Source: Agarophyton chilense
Taxonomy: Eukaryota; Rhodophyta; Florideophyceae; Gracilariales; Gracilariaceae
Direction of reading: 5' to 3'
Assembly: GCA_030374765.1 (NCBI GenBank)
Contig: JARGXX010000007.1
Span: 744,001-808,000, forward strand
DNA length: 64,000 nt
The notes beneath the pieces were generated by a model. That model searched no databases. It saw only the letters and a list, made by a program, of their open reading frames with translations, and was not told the DNA's origin. A program made the translations under genes and the position numbers. Below, in pieces: positions 32,027 to 43,408 of the stretch. Numbering within the stretch: the stretch's first letter is position 1; every line of letters starts with the position of its first letter.

Positions 32027-33849
32027 TCAGGAACTATTTTCACCATCAGAAACCTCCCGGTCACTTAAATTGAGACCGTATCGGGCATCCAAGTCAGCAG
32101 TAACCCTCTGAAACATCGCCTGCGCATTCTCCTGCAGGATATCGACCATGGCGGTCTTCAGGTCCTGAACCTGTTTGACAACCGCGGCGTGGCGAGCCGA
32201 GCGACGCGCCCAGGAGCATGCTTCTCTCAGGACTGTTGCAATGTCCATCGAGGCCGTGATGCCAACGGTACGGCAGACATGACGGAGAGCCTCAGTGGCA
32301 GCCATGAGAGAGGCAGGAAAGTGGACCAACGGAGAGGACGGAGCGATGTCGACGGCCCCGGTGGACAATTGAGCAAGTGCTTCGCCTACAGGTCTTTCGG
32401 TTTCGACAGTAACATTGCCGGTAAGAATAGTCGCTTGGGCGATGGGCGGTTATGCGAGAGCTCATCCTGAGAAGCAGCGCCTGGAAGAGCTGGAGAAGGA
32501 GAACCGGTCTGCATTACAACGGCGGACTCAACCGGAGGATGAACGCCCTCCACGGGTAAGACGAAGGAATCTTCACCAAAGAATTATCCGTCGGACATAC
32601 CAGCAGGAATTAACCGCGTGGCTCTCACATGAGGCTCGAAGCAAAGAGGATCGAAACCAGTGGCCTTCGGATAATAGTCGTGCACATGACGCCTCGGCAT
32701 GTCCGATGGTTGATTCCTCAAAGGCTTGGCGGGATAGACACGAGCGTCGTCCCAACCCTGCGGATGCAGCGGAATTGGCGTGAATGAGTCTGTATCCCAG
32801 TCATACCAAAGGAACCCGGTAGTCTTGCCCCACTCCACCTGTAGAACATGATCCAAAAGGGCCTCGGTCTCCCCGACGTGGAACTGGGTTCCACGGTCGA
32901 TGTTTTGTATGTCCAGGTTCCTTAGGAAACGGATCATGATGTCCGGGAGCGGGACTAGGCGACCTCAAGGACCGGGTATGTTCTCATCGTATCACACCCC
33001 TCAATCCTCCGAACGGACATTACAACGGATTCTGTACTTCGCAGTATCCAGAAAAGCCGGAAGGGACATCACGCCGAACTCGACGAAGAGCACCTGCCAG
33101 GACAGCCAGGACCTTCGGTCATGGTCAGCGTCCATTAGTTGGGACGAGTGGTACGCCACCACGGACTGCGTGGGAACCAGAAGCAGCAGCGAGACACGGC
33201 AATACACGGCCCATTGGTTCTCATCCTCATGGGGTAGGGAAAGGTACAACGGAAGGCGTTTGTCGGCGCTCATATCGTGGAACTCCACTTGGTGCCAACA
33301 AAAGAAGAACCCCAAGGATTGACGCAGACGACCATCGGGCTTGTGCATCTCGTTCCAATGGAACCGGTTGGAAATCCAGAATAAGTGGTCGTGCGGTGGC
33401 CGGAAGCACATAAGCGCCAAGAGGTTGTGACCAGCCGGAGGAAAGCGCACATGAGGTGAGATGAAGTCCGTGTATAGGTCCGAAAGGAGTTTGTTCACCC
33501 TGAACTGGTAGTCGGCTTCTTCCTCGCAGCAGACGTACGACATTTCCACTTGTACGAGTTTGCGACATCGCGTCGCCGAACGCGGATCCACAGGACATTA
33601 TAACCATCGGTTATACCACGAGACGCTGCGCGCGTTCTTGCTGCCCCTACGTAAGTCGCGTATCTTGGCAAACCATGGGGCTTCGAGATACATATGCCGA
33701 AACTTTTGGTATTCTTCCACTGAAGACGGAAGAACGGCAGGACGCACTGCCCGCAGGTTTCTTCCGATAGGATGGTCATAGCGGTCCCACGGACGCTCGT
33801 AGCCCACTTGGTATCCCGAGGAGCTCCCCGCTGGGTTCTTTGAGGTCAT
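32027..33849 (-). pseudogene. Antisense accessory protein of Gypsy-2
   Basis: On the strand opposite to pol, between chromodomain and 3' LTR, a frame of about 600 codons starts MTSKNPAGSSSGYQVGYERP (33849). It stays in one frame to about 32584 with stops TAA (33598-33600), TGA (33001-33003), TGA and TGA (32960s-32990s), and TGA at 32581-32583. It then shifts to end as the 113-codon frame 32368-32027 (helix-rich; RVTADLDARYGLNLSDREVS). The middle is rich in Trp, Tyr, Phe and His and reads like a folded protein. Copy D keeps the start and the end, so the frame belongs to the element family. No known domain is recognised. Antisense accessory frames are known from some plant Ty3/gypsy elements. 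Confidence 0.6.
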
Positions 33850-34171
33850 GGTACTGCTGGTCTCGCCAAAAGAAGAACGGAGACGAAGGAAGAACCCAAT
33901 GGACCGTCTCGCCAACGCGACGCGAGGAATACGCCGGCGATGCACCTATGGCCAGCGCTCACGGCGCGTGATAGCTTCATTCCTTGGGTAATTTAATTGC
34001 CCTTCGGCGCCAATGGTCAGCTCACACATCCCCGCATCCCCGCAGGCGGTGACGACGCGACCTACCGTTGCACCCAATTTTACAGGGAGCAATGAAGTGC
34101 ACGCGTCCCCTGGAGCAGTTATGAAACCATCTGGACTTCGCCGTCACGGTCGAATCCTAAGGTGGGAGATA

Positions 34172-34612
34172 TGTGAAGGAGCGATAGTACCGGTTGAACC
34201 CGTTAAGCCACCGGGCCCTGAAGGATCAGATGACACGTGTACGGGTCGTCCTCAGGTGGACTCATGTAGATTATTAGTTTAATTTATTTAGTGTATTAGA
34301 TTAACACTACAGTCCCAAGAAGATCTCAGCGCCTCGCCAGTACTACTTACTTGGCTCGAGTGACGCTTCTCCCTTAGAGTACGGTAGGCACCGTTAGGAT
34401 ACTAAATAACCCCCTTTGTTATATTAGTTGCATCATTTGGTCTTCAAGCCATCGTTTACGTAGCTCCAACCTGTAGGACTACGCAGTAAATGCCAGCCCA
34501 CTGCACCAAGTACTCTGGGAGTGCCGCTATCAAGAATTCGAACCTAAGGACTCACTCTACCACGCTACCACCGGTCGAGACACGTGCGCTGATTTAACCC
34601 GTCATTGCGTTA
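34172..34612 (+). repeat. 3' LTR of Gypsy-2 E
   Basis: Starts TGTGAAGGAGCGATA after the purine tract AAGGTGGGAGATA, and matches both LTRs of copy D over its whole length. The last base or so is lost where the truncated Copia-1 LTR begins. It contains the tRNA-like B-box module (inverted, about 34530-34542). Confidence 0.85.
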
Positions 34613-34889
34613 CTGTGCTCATTCGGCGCTGTCGTTTTATCAGACCGCTCCACTTGGGCCAAATTCCCAACACACCCCATTAAAACCAGACCACTTTTCC
34701 AGACCACGTTGCATGAGGGCATTTGCAGTAACCAATCAGATGGCCGTTTCACGTTGAGACTGAGATGAGGCGCATATGTGTTTTTCCGCTGAGGATGCCC
34801 AAAAGTGCCCATGCTTACATCCACTTTTGGGTTTCCACTATTTTCATCACTGCAAAAGGCTTGGGGGCACATTCGACCAAACCTCAACA
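34613..34889 (-). repeat. Copia-1 LTR, truncated
   Basis: 277 bp covering the 5' 40% of the LTR, ending TGTTGAGG on the minus strand at 34889. The 3' part is missing at the junction with the Gypsy-2 LTR. Confidence 0.85.
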
Positions 34890-36165
34890 ACTTGCTGCGT
34901 ATCTGAATCGATTTCGACAGCGAGGGGCGCTCCACATGTATCCTTAGAAGGGAATGGATCACAAACTGGTTCTTAAAGAAATGAATGGCTCTCCTCAGCA
35001 GTCCTAACATTTTTAACGCCCAGGTCAAGGTATATCAGCCGCCCTAAACATGCACAATGCTTCCTGATGGACCTCAACTCATCTCCATCATCTAGCTGCA
35101 TTAGTTTGACAGCATTTATCTAAGTGAAGGCAGTCTTGTAGTGTCTTCGTCTGCATTCCTCACATTTCACTCACACAACTGTAATAACTCCCATTTCAAC
35201 ACATAAACTTTCTCCGTATACTTTCCTTGAACCACAACAGCTGGCGCGCCCTGAGACTCATAATGAGCCTCACCATGATCATCACGAAAGCCACGCGCAC
35301 GCTGAAGGCGTCCCATATTCCATCATGCGGGTCCCCATCCCTTTCCCTCCACCGAACCCGCGCCAGCTCTGGCGCTGGTTGCAGCAGCGGGTGGTGCTGC
35401 TCTCGACGTCATCGACGACCACCGCCAGCGACTTTTTCGTGGACCCGCGCAACAAGGATTCGAGCGATTGCCGCGAGCCCGAAGAAGGCGGCGCCGCAAG
35501 CGAAGGCGGAGGTGACGGCAGCGAAGGTGGCAGCGAAGCGGAGGCAGGGGAGTGAAGGCGGTGGAGGAAGTGAAGACGATTGAGGAGGTGAAGGTGGAAA
35601 CTACGTGGACACGGAGAGGGCGCTGGACATCAGCAATTCAGGATAAATTTAGCACACACTAAAACAAATTTCATAATAAACGGTAGAGCAACGTGTATAC
35701 ATTCTATCTACTATAGATTCTGTAGTGCAGTACAAAAATGAACGAATGAAACGGGCTGGCGCACGCTCGTGCGATGTGTGTTTCGAGGGAGCACATTGCG
35801 TGGCAATTGCGGTTAGAGCTGGTGCGCGCCCAGCTGCCGCCCGTCAGGAGCTATTGTGAAAGCTACAGAAGGTCTTGTAGGAGTTGGGAAGCTCTTATTG
35901 AAGCTTCGTGAATTCAAGTAAAAGGATTTAAAAGGGGAACGAGACGTAGAAGGGTTTTGGATAGATGGGCTCCCTTCAAGGGATAGTGGGCAGAACTCGT
36001 ATAACCAATCACAAGGAACCACGAAGCATGAAATATCAATACGGAATTCGCTGCATCCGAAATCTGAATAGTCTGGTGCTTGCTACAAGCGATGAAGTCA
36101 TTGACGAAAGTAATACAGAAAAGCACAGAACCAAAGCTTATAGAATTCGTGACCAGAACAATTAA
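34890..36165. other. Mostly unrecognised; weak Ser/Glu/Gly-rich frame
   Basis: A plus-strand frame at 35325-35555 (MRVPIPFPPPNPRQLWRW, ending Gly/Glu-rich) could be a host exon fragment, but nothing identifies it. From about 35965 the frame runs in phase with the SWI3 remnant to the right and may be its upstream part. Nothing else is recognised. Confidence 0.3.
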
Positions 36166-37260
36166 CCTTCTAGAATACCTTTGAGCGACGGAGTCTTTAT
36201 GCGTTCCTTTGCGAAATGGTTTTAAATGAATGCGTTTCATAACATCAACCAATGTGCTCTCCCGGAGTTCTTTTCTGGAAGGTATGCCTCGAACAATCAA
36301 GATTCTTACAGAGAGATCTAGAATTTTATCATTTGCACATTGCGGAAGGGTCCCACCGGGTTACTCTGCGGTAATGGAGCGATACGTTATCTATCCGGTG
36401 ATTCGTTCTCCATATTGCGAGTGCGTGGATTCCTGAAACGATGTAGTTTGATATACTATGCATCTTTTCCATGTTTTAACCCACCCCCTCGCTCTCTTCC
36501 TGTATTAAACCTGAATCTGCGGGATGAGAAATCTGGCGTTCAGATGCTTCTCGATGACCGGGGTAGAGATGCTCTAGTGGATGACAAGATTCCAAAACGC
36601 TATTGTAGTGGTGCACTGTGAGTTCCAACCCTTGGGAACGTTGCCTTCACGATTCAGGCCATGAAAGTCAAACGGTGCCAACTTCCTTCAGGCTCGCCAA
36701 GGCTCCGGTGGAAAACCATTGCGATTCTTGCAAGGTTGACTGCTGAGTATTGCAGTTCCATTGTGCTACAAAGGCATATGTCGATCTTTTTTTCTTGCTA
36801 CCAGGCTGATAGATATGAATCGGATATAAAACCTTGAGATTTCATTCAGATGAATTTGTCTGTGGGCCAGAGCGGTGCAGAACACTCTAACCAAAAAGTA
36901 TGGCCAGAAAATGAGAATCTTCTCTTAGTAGAGGCATTAGAAATAATTACTGACAAGTGCAACCGCGTTTTAGAACACGTTGGATCAAAGAAAAAGAGTC
37001 AATGTGTGGTAAAATTTCTTCAGCTGCCGATCGAGGACGCCTTTCTGAAGAAGAAATTGAAGAACTGGTGGTCCGAGCACCCGACAAAAGCAGAACATAT
37101 GCCACTTCCAATCAAAATAACGAAGAAGGCTGGTTCGAAAGAATAATCACTTGCGGCAATCGCCGGGAGGGGTCAGCGAGGTGAACACATTCCGGAAAAT
37201 GCCTGGTATGTGCTGATGAAATCGGCACAATAGCTTTTGTTGCCCTGATGGCGTTAAATT
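36166..37260 (+). pseudogene. SWI3/SMARCC-type chromatin remodelling subunit, broken
   Basis: Three domains occur in the order of plant-type SWI3 proteins. A SWIRM domain (about 36190-36500) reads FAKWF, ALPEFFSGR, YREI, NFII, then RYLSGDSFSILRVRGFLKR, with stops TAA (about 36226) and TAG (about 36319). A ZZ zinc finger (about 36711-36800) reads HCDSCKVDC, stop, VLQFHCATKAYVDL in a shifted frame. A SANT domain (36880-37060) reads VWPENENLLLVEALEI, EHVGSKKKSQCVVKFLQLPI. After it, IAFVALMALNCL may match the conserved helix that follows SANT. SWI3 scaffolds SWI/SNF complexes that slide nucleosomes. No introns are apparent, so this is either a retrocopy or a decayed intronless gene. Confidence 0.8.
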
Positions 37261-38247
37261 GTCTATCTGAACGACCTTGCCCTGTCTGACGGAATTGTTG
37301 ATGACATCGCTGACTTTCAGCGCAACATGGTGGACGGAATTCTCGGTATGGCGTGAAAATCACTCCCATGGATAGTTTTTCCATCTGCTGCACTGCGTAA
37401 GGCGGTCTTACGATCCTTGGTGACTACGATGTATCGCTTGGAAGCCCTCGTCCAAAAAGTATGTACCCCTTGATCTTTTGGATCGGCCCTCTTACTGTAC
37501 CAGGAACATCTCAAACAGAAACAATATTGGAGATCGCCAGCTTAATATTCCCAACTTGCGATCGGGTATTCTAGACGGTGTAAAGACGAATGTAGTTGTA
37601 TCTGAGTGCACCGTTGTGCTCATTCTGGATCAAATAATACCACATTGCTGCGATGTAAAAAGATTGTGTCAAGAGTGTTCCAAGTTCATACCCTCCACAT
37701 GCATACCGCTTCCTGACGAAGAGTTCGAAAAGATGCCTTCCTCTGTGTTCCACTTGAGTTAAAATGGCTATTTTGACATGGAATTACGACCCAGAGCCTA
37801 CATTTGTCTAATCAACAAGCCTGGAAACGCGGGATACCGCTGTGTGGGATTCAAGACCATGAAGGAAAGACAAGATGGAACAGATGTTATCTTTGAAAAA
37901 ACCATAATGGATCGCTGCTCCACATACAACGATTACTAAAAAAGCGTCTGGGATTTGTAGATTCATTACGGTGCTGCGTCGCAAGCACAAACTATTATGC
38001 TTACACACAATGCGAAGAGTGCGCCGCAGTAGCGCCACTCCTTGCGTTCGACTATCGGTCACATACATGTTACCAGTCACAATCAACTCTTGGTATCATT
38101 ACATATGCCCATGGCCCTGTTGCTTCGTTCCTGTCTCAGCTGGGACCTCAGGCGGCTTTAATGTTCGGTGTGTACGCAGGACTTTTTACTCGACACTGGT
38201 TTGCTCACGCTTCTTTTCATAGTACTTTACAGTTAACGCAGTCTCAA
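37261..38247. other. No gene recognised
   Basis: A 94-codon plus-strand frame (37478-37762) with several Cys (CTVVLILDQIIPHCCDVKRL, CQECSKF) reads somewhat like protein but is unplaced. The rest holds only short frames. The Copia-1 solo LTR follows. Confidence 0.35.
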
Positions 38248-38252
38248 CAACG

Positions 38253-38921
38253 TGTTGAGGTTTGGTCGACTGTGCCCCCAAGCTCTTTGGAGTGTTGGAA
38301 ATAGTGGAAAACAAAAAGTGGATTAAACCATGGGCACTTTTGGGCACCCTCCGCGGAAAAACGCATATTCGCCTCATCTCAATCACAACGTGAAACGGCC
38401 ATCTGATTGGCTACTGCAAATTCCCTCATGCAACGTGGTATGGACAAGTGGTCTGCTTCTAATGGGGCGTGTTGGTGCTTCGACCCAAGTGGAGCGATTT
38501 GATTGGACGAGAGCGCTGGGTGAGCACGGGCTATGCGGTTGGAGAGAATGTGCGAATGGGGGCTGGATATTGGGTCTGGCCGTAATAGCCGAATCTGGGC
38601 TGCGCGGGGCGGTTGGCATTGGCGCAGCACTTTGGATGTTTTTTGAGGTTTTATTAGTTATGATTTATGTTTGAAATTGTTTTGGCGCGCAACTCCTCGT
38701 CGCACGGTGGCAAGCTGTGAGACGTGGGTGACCCGCCGACGGTCAGCACCGGCGGTGGAAGTGCGTGCAAGGTAGTTATAGTTGTCAATGACGGTCGCCG
38801 ACGACCATAGTAAATTGTCAAGGCTGACTACCTTCATTTGTTTTTCTTCTTTTACTTTCCTTTCCTTCTCGTCTTTTCTTTCTTTTCCTTTTCCATTTCA
38901 TAACCTGCGCTCACTTTGTGA
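38253..38921 (+). repeat. Copia-1 solo LTR with CAACG target duplication
   Basis: 669 bp from TGTTGAGG to CTTTGTGA, flanked by CAACG at 38248-38252 and 38922-38926. It has the 5' variant shared with copy B (GGTTTGGTCGACTGTGCCCC). Confidence 0.92.
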
Positions 38922-38926
38922 CAACG

Positions 38927-40050
38927 AAGAAATATATACCAGTTACAACAGAATGATATGCTTGACGCACAAGACGCACGTATCCTCCAGCTTAATGCTT
39001 GAGGAGGTTCTCGTGGGGAGTTACGAAATCTGGTTGTCGCTGTATAGGCTCTAGCTGATCTGGTCCTCCGTGACATGTGACCTCCTGGCCCTCTATCAGT
39101 ACAATACTATGCAACTTCCCGAACTCGAGACCATGACGCGCGACGAGTGCAAATGCACAGCACGATAGGAGGCAGTGAATGGCAGGGCCGAGAGAAATGC
39201 GGGCGGAAAACGGCTCCGTTGACGTTGCATTGCGGGCGAAGTCATGTCCGCCGTTGATAGGTTGAAGAACGGCGCTGTGGTGAGTAGGGGAAAGGCTGCT
39301 CCGGGCGGGGAGATCGTTCGCCAAACGAACAGCGATGAGCGTGGTGGAAATGAGAGTTCGCTGATGTTCGGCGCTGGCTTTACATGTGTAACACGGAACC
39401 CTGGAAGATTCTCTCTTGCTACCAAGGCTGCGATTGATAAATGGGCTGCCCTCAGTTGAAATTTAGAGGGCTGGGTCCGGGGGAGGGATATAAAATGACT
39501 GAGCACCGTCATGAGCTTTGTCTGCTATTGGTTTGAGACAGAGGACAGTGCAGGTTTATCTGGTCGAAGAATATATGCAGAAGGGCCTTTGCATCGGAAG
39601 TTTGAACAGAACGATTGGTTAAAGGTGCGACATATCAATTGGAACTTAAACGGGTTAAGACTGCTTTTCCTATTGCTGGTGCAGTTTTCTGGGGGTCAGG
39701 TTGGTCAAGTGGAGGTTCGAACTGGGGCTACTCCATTTGAGAACAATACGCTGCGCACGTCGTTCGCTCTGTTCATATCGATCCTCAGTGTCGCCTTGAA
39801 ACGAATATGTGTCTCCGCGCACTGCGATCCCCCCCATCAGCGCACAGCAGCTCCACAATCTGCGCTTATTTCCGCCGTTGTTGATACCTTGGACCCCTGC
39901 TGCTGCTCATTCTTGTGTTCCACCCCCGAACCCCATTTCCCGTTCCCTCCCAACTCCCAATGGATATGTTCTCTTCCTTCCCCAAACCCTTCTCTTCCAT
40001 CACCACCACCGTTCAACAGCAGCTGCATTTAGCCAAAGAGAGCTTTCAGG
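38927..40050. other. No gene recognised
   Basis: Frames on both strands are short or of odd composition. The Pro/Ser/Cys-rich frame 39511-40032 has no likeness to a known protein. A small piece of helicase may begin near 40050. Confidence 0.35.
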
Positions 40051-40053
40051 CAG

Positions 40054-40748
40054 CCAAGGACACCATGTGTCTTTGAGGTTGAACTACTTTCAATAAACGT
40101 CATGCAAATGATGGGAAGAGCTCATAGGGCTGAATTTGACAATTACAGTGAGGGATATATCACTACTTCAGAAGCTGATGTCTTGTACTACCTGTTCCTC
40201 TTCAGTAACCAGTTACCTATTGAGTCTCAGTTTATATCTGGTATTACTGACATGCTGCACAATGAAGTTGCGACCTTATCTGTTTCTTCTGTAACAAAAA
40301 GGTCTGAAGGGTTGTGTTACACTTATCTCTATGTGAGATTGGTTAAAAACCTCACATTGTACGGAATTGAGGCTAATGAAATCACGATGACAAGGCGTTG
40401 GAGCGGTAAAGAGCGGAGGTTCTTCATGCCGCATCATTGGAGCTCCACCGCTGCACACTGGTCGTGTACAAGAAGCATGCAGGGGAAAAAAGTGGCACAG
40501 CTCTTGGGAAAGTGGCATTCGACTCTGCAAAGGAGCACAATGGCAAAAGGCCTACTTTATGAATAACACAGTCGCATAATTGGATTCTACGGCCAACTGT
40601 GGGCAAGAGTGGATCTCAAGAGGTACGAGAAAACCTTTTGCGGTCGGTTCTTGATAAGGCCGCAGCAATGGGCCACAAGTCCAAGGCCAAAGAGTGGTGT
40701 GTAGATGACTTCATGGGGCGGCAACAGACGAACCCAGATGACTACTGA
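40054..40748 (+). pseudogene. Brr2-type (Ski2-like) RNA helicase fragment
   Basis: The frame reads INVMQMMGRAHRAEFDNY, which is helicase motif VI (QMxGRAGR) with the second Gly as His, then EGYITTS, QLPIESQFISGITDMLHNEV and YTYLYVRL. This is the start of the winged-helix and Sec63 region typical of the U5 snRNP helicase Brr2, which unwinds U4/U6. Near 40400 a shift moves the continuation to another frame (RAEVLHAASLELHRCTLVVY, GTALGKVA). Only about 200 residues of a 2000-residue protein are present. A further open stretch (about 40592-40748, LLRSVLDKAAAMGHKSKAKE) ends in TGA just before a solo LTR; its origin is unknown. ASCC3 is a less likely alternative. Confidence 0.75.
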
Positions 40749-40768
40749 GCATAGCCCTATTTGTTCTT

Positions 40769-41366
40769 TCACAAAGTGAGCGCAGGTTATGAAAAGGAAA
40801 AGGAAAAGAAAGAAAATGACGAGAAGAAAACGAAAGTAAAAGAAGAAAAACCAATGAGGGTAGTCAGCCTTAACAATTTAGTATGGTCGTCGGCGACCGT
40901 CATTGACAACTATAACTACCTTGCACGCAGTTCCTCCGCCGGTGCTGACCGTCCGCGGGTAACTCACCTCTCACAGCTTCCCACTGTGCGACGAGGAGTT
41001 GCGCGCCAAAACAATTTCAAACATAAAGCATATCACATAAAAACTCAAAAAATCATCAAAAGTGGTGTGCCAGAGGCAACCGCCCCGCGCACCCCAGATT
41101 CGGCGCTCTCGTCCAATCAGATCGCCCCACTTGGGCCGAAGCCCCAAGACACCCCATTAGAATTAGACCGCTTGTCCATACCACGTTGCATGAAGGAATT
41201 TGCAGTAGCCAATCAAATGGCCGTATCACGTTGAGATTGAGATGAGGCGCATGTGCGTTTTTCCGCGGAGGGTGCCCAAAAGTGCCCATGCTTAAATCCA
41301 CTTTTGGTCTTCCACTATTTCCAACACTCCAAAGGGCTTGGGGGCACAGTCGACCAAACCTCAACA
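40769..41366 (-). repeat. Copia-1 solo LTR, internally deleted
   Basis: 598 bp with intact ends (TCACAAAG and CCTCAACA on the plus strand). Flanks TTCTT (40764-40768) and TTCCT (41367-41371) match at four of five bases. About 70 bp are missing near 41080-41105 compared with full copies. Confidence 0.88.
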
Positions 41367-41371
41367 TTCCT

Positions 41372-42499
41372 GATGAGCGTTCTCTCTCCGGATAGGGAAT
41401 TGATAATTCTGTATTGGTCGCCGTTGGGTTTCTCCAACTTAGAACTGTTTGGAACCGATGTATGGTACCACGTTTCAATCTGAAAAGTATGGTGCACCTG
41501 AAATGTTCGAATTTCACCTTCTGGTGTTGTATCGTGTTCGGGAGCTGAGATGTCTTCCTCGTACCGCATCAGTGATTCATCGTTCTTGTCACGACAAACA
41601 ATTTTTTTGGCTTTGTTGTTTCTCACTTTTTTTCCTTCTGTTTATACCTAGCACTTTGTCTTTTACTTTCTTTTGCTCTGTTACATTCCTTGCTTCTGTA
41701 CCGACTCTTCTTCATTGCCGATTTAGAAACTCCAAGACGAAAAGAAGACGCGGTTCCGTGAGTACGGATATTTGGTGAGTTTTGGAGCCAGGTTTTCAGG
41801 GTTTTTATCTTATGGGCTGTTTGTTTTATCATTGTATCATATTCTGGGACACGATAAATTTTCATCGCGAAACATTTTGTCCCGTGCGATACCAAATCAT
41901 TCGGAACGCAGACGTGCTGTTTAACGTCAGAAACAGGGCTTTTGGAATGGCTCGAATCAGTTTCGATGATTTGAGCCGAGCCTGTACCGTGTTGTGAACT
42001 GTGGCTCAATGGTTCTTTTTCGAAGCACCTGCTGCACAAACGGAATGAACCGTACCCTTCTTTCACTTCTCCTTTGTTTGAAGAAAGCGGTATAACGCAG
42101 ATACCATGAATGGGTTTTCGACAAGATACACAACGATGATCATACTGCTGACCAACAACACCGTGTTCCACCAGGCACTTTGAAACGGCGGGTTCGATAC
42201 AGACGAACTCATCCTGCATTGCTATTGTATGTTTCCGTGCCTTTTCTGGAACAAACCTGACGTGAAGCACTGATCTCACTTTTTCTAAGTTTCGGAGAAA
42301 CGAAGTTGCAGATCATCCACTCGCGATATCCAAATTTCGTGTCCCTCGATATGCACCAACCAGATGTTGACAGTTGTATCTTTCGTGGCCCCCTCACCCC
42401 GTACACCGGAACACCGGAACACCCTGGCGCAATGGCACACTGCTTTGCTGTGCGATAACCAACCTTGCTTGGGAGGATTTTATCATATTCGATAGTCAT
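41372..42499 (-). pseudogene. Cys-rich zinc-binding-like protein, broken
   Basis: The main frame (42279-41623) has HRCVSCRKPIHGICVIP and then LCSRCFEKEP, a C-x2-C...H...C...C-x2-C arrangement like a zinc-binding module, followed by a Lys/Arg/Ser-rich tail. An upstream frame (42499-42209) overlaps in another phase and a downstream frame (41626 on) ends at the solo LTR. Frameshifts or chance may explain this. The pattern recalls accessory zinc modules in transposon proteins, but no family can be named. Confidence 0.4.
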
Positions 42500-42564
42500 G
42501 GACGAGGCTTTTCAAGACAGGCGGTGAATATGTGAACAAGGCGGGTAGCGTTTCAGCAATTCTG

Positions 42565-43040
42565 GATCGCCATCCAATACCTAAAAGCTATGGGCGTGTG
42601 AATCGGTACAGGACAAATGGTAGCTCAGCAGCTGGAATCAAGGGACAGTTTCGAACAATGGTGAGGGCACTTCATCCAGAAATATAGTGGTGACTCTAGA
42701 CTTTGTGCCTAACCAAACGGCAAAATTAGATTAGAACTATGTTGGACACGGTTTTTGTGGCATGGAGAAGTTGGCACCCACGAGGTACTACATTACGAAA
42801 GATAACTGCAAAACGCTTGTGAATAGCTCGGGGTGTGGAAATACGCTTAATTGTAACAATATGATTTTGCGAAACCTTTTCTGTGACATTGTTTCGTACA
42901 GGGCGCACGAAATGAGCGTGAATGGGTTTCGACTTGATCTGGCGTCGGTGCTCCGTCGCGATACAAACTGCAATTTGACGGATAAGCCGCCAGTGATTGA
43001 TCCCATCACGACATTAGGCGATTGCTGCTTCAGTTCTTCT
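42565..43040 (+). pseudogene. Isoamylase-type starch debranching enzyme fragment
   Basis: The part 42762-43040 reads GCGNTLNCNN, then HEMSVNGFRLDLASVLRRDT and KPPVIDPI. This is the GH13 catalytic region of isoamylases, with the nucleophile Asp in GFRLDLAS kept. Upstream, out of frame, are IQYLKAMGV (about 42582) and FRTMVRALHPEI (about 42650-42686), two other conserved blocks, with sequence between them deleted. The enzyme cuts alpha-1,6 branches of starch. Only about a quarter of the protein is left. Starch debranching enzymes are expected in algae and plants and not in oomycetes, which makes this the best host clue in the window. Confidence 0.8.
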
Positions 43041-43408
43041 CAGAACGTTCGGTCATAGTCGCTCTTGTACCAATGGAGCCGTTAAATACCCTTGTTCCAC
43101 TATAACGAACTACGGTGTTGCGAAGAAATGAAAGCTGATCACACGAAAAAAGAGCTTGGAGTACATTTCGGACCTTGCCTTCGTTACTTCAAGCGCTGAC
43201 CGGGTTCGCTTTATGATAATTAAAACTCCTTGGAAGAGCGAAAACCCTGCCATTGGGCCCTTTCCTGGACTAACCGTAATGATTATACTGCAGGGCATTA
43301 TGAAGAAGTATTTGAGTTAAAATTGAATCATTACGGAAGTCTAACTATATCATTCACACTTTGATATTACTATAAATCATAACCAAATGGAACATATCCC
43401 GATGATCT
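43041..43408. other. No gene recognised
   Basis: Short frames only. The A/T-rich end (about 43300-43400) lies just past the stop of the 406-codon minus-strand gene. Confidence 0.4.

Larger units (their letters stand above)
31360..34612 (+). mobile_element. Gypsy-2 copy E, 3' end only
   Basis: The sequence starts inside the chromodomain at the Copia-2 junction and continues through the antisense frame, the polypurine tract (about 34158-34171) and a 3' LTR. Gypsy-2 D (49068-58013) is the complete relative. The extreme LTR end is replaced by a truncated Copia-1 LTR. Confidence 0.85.
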
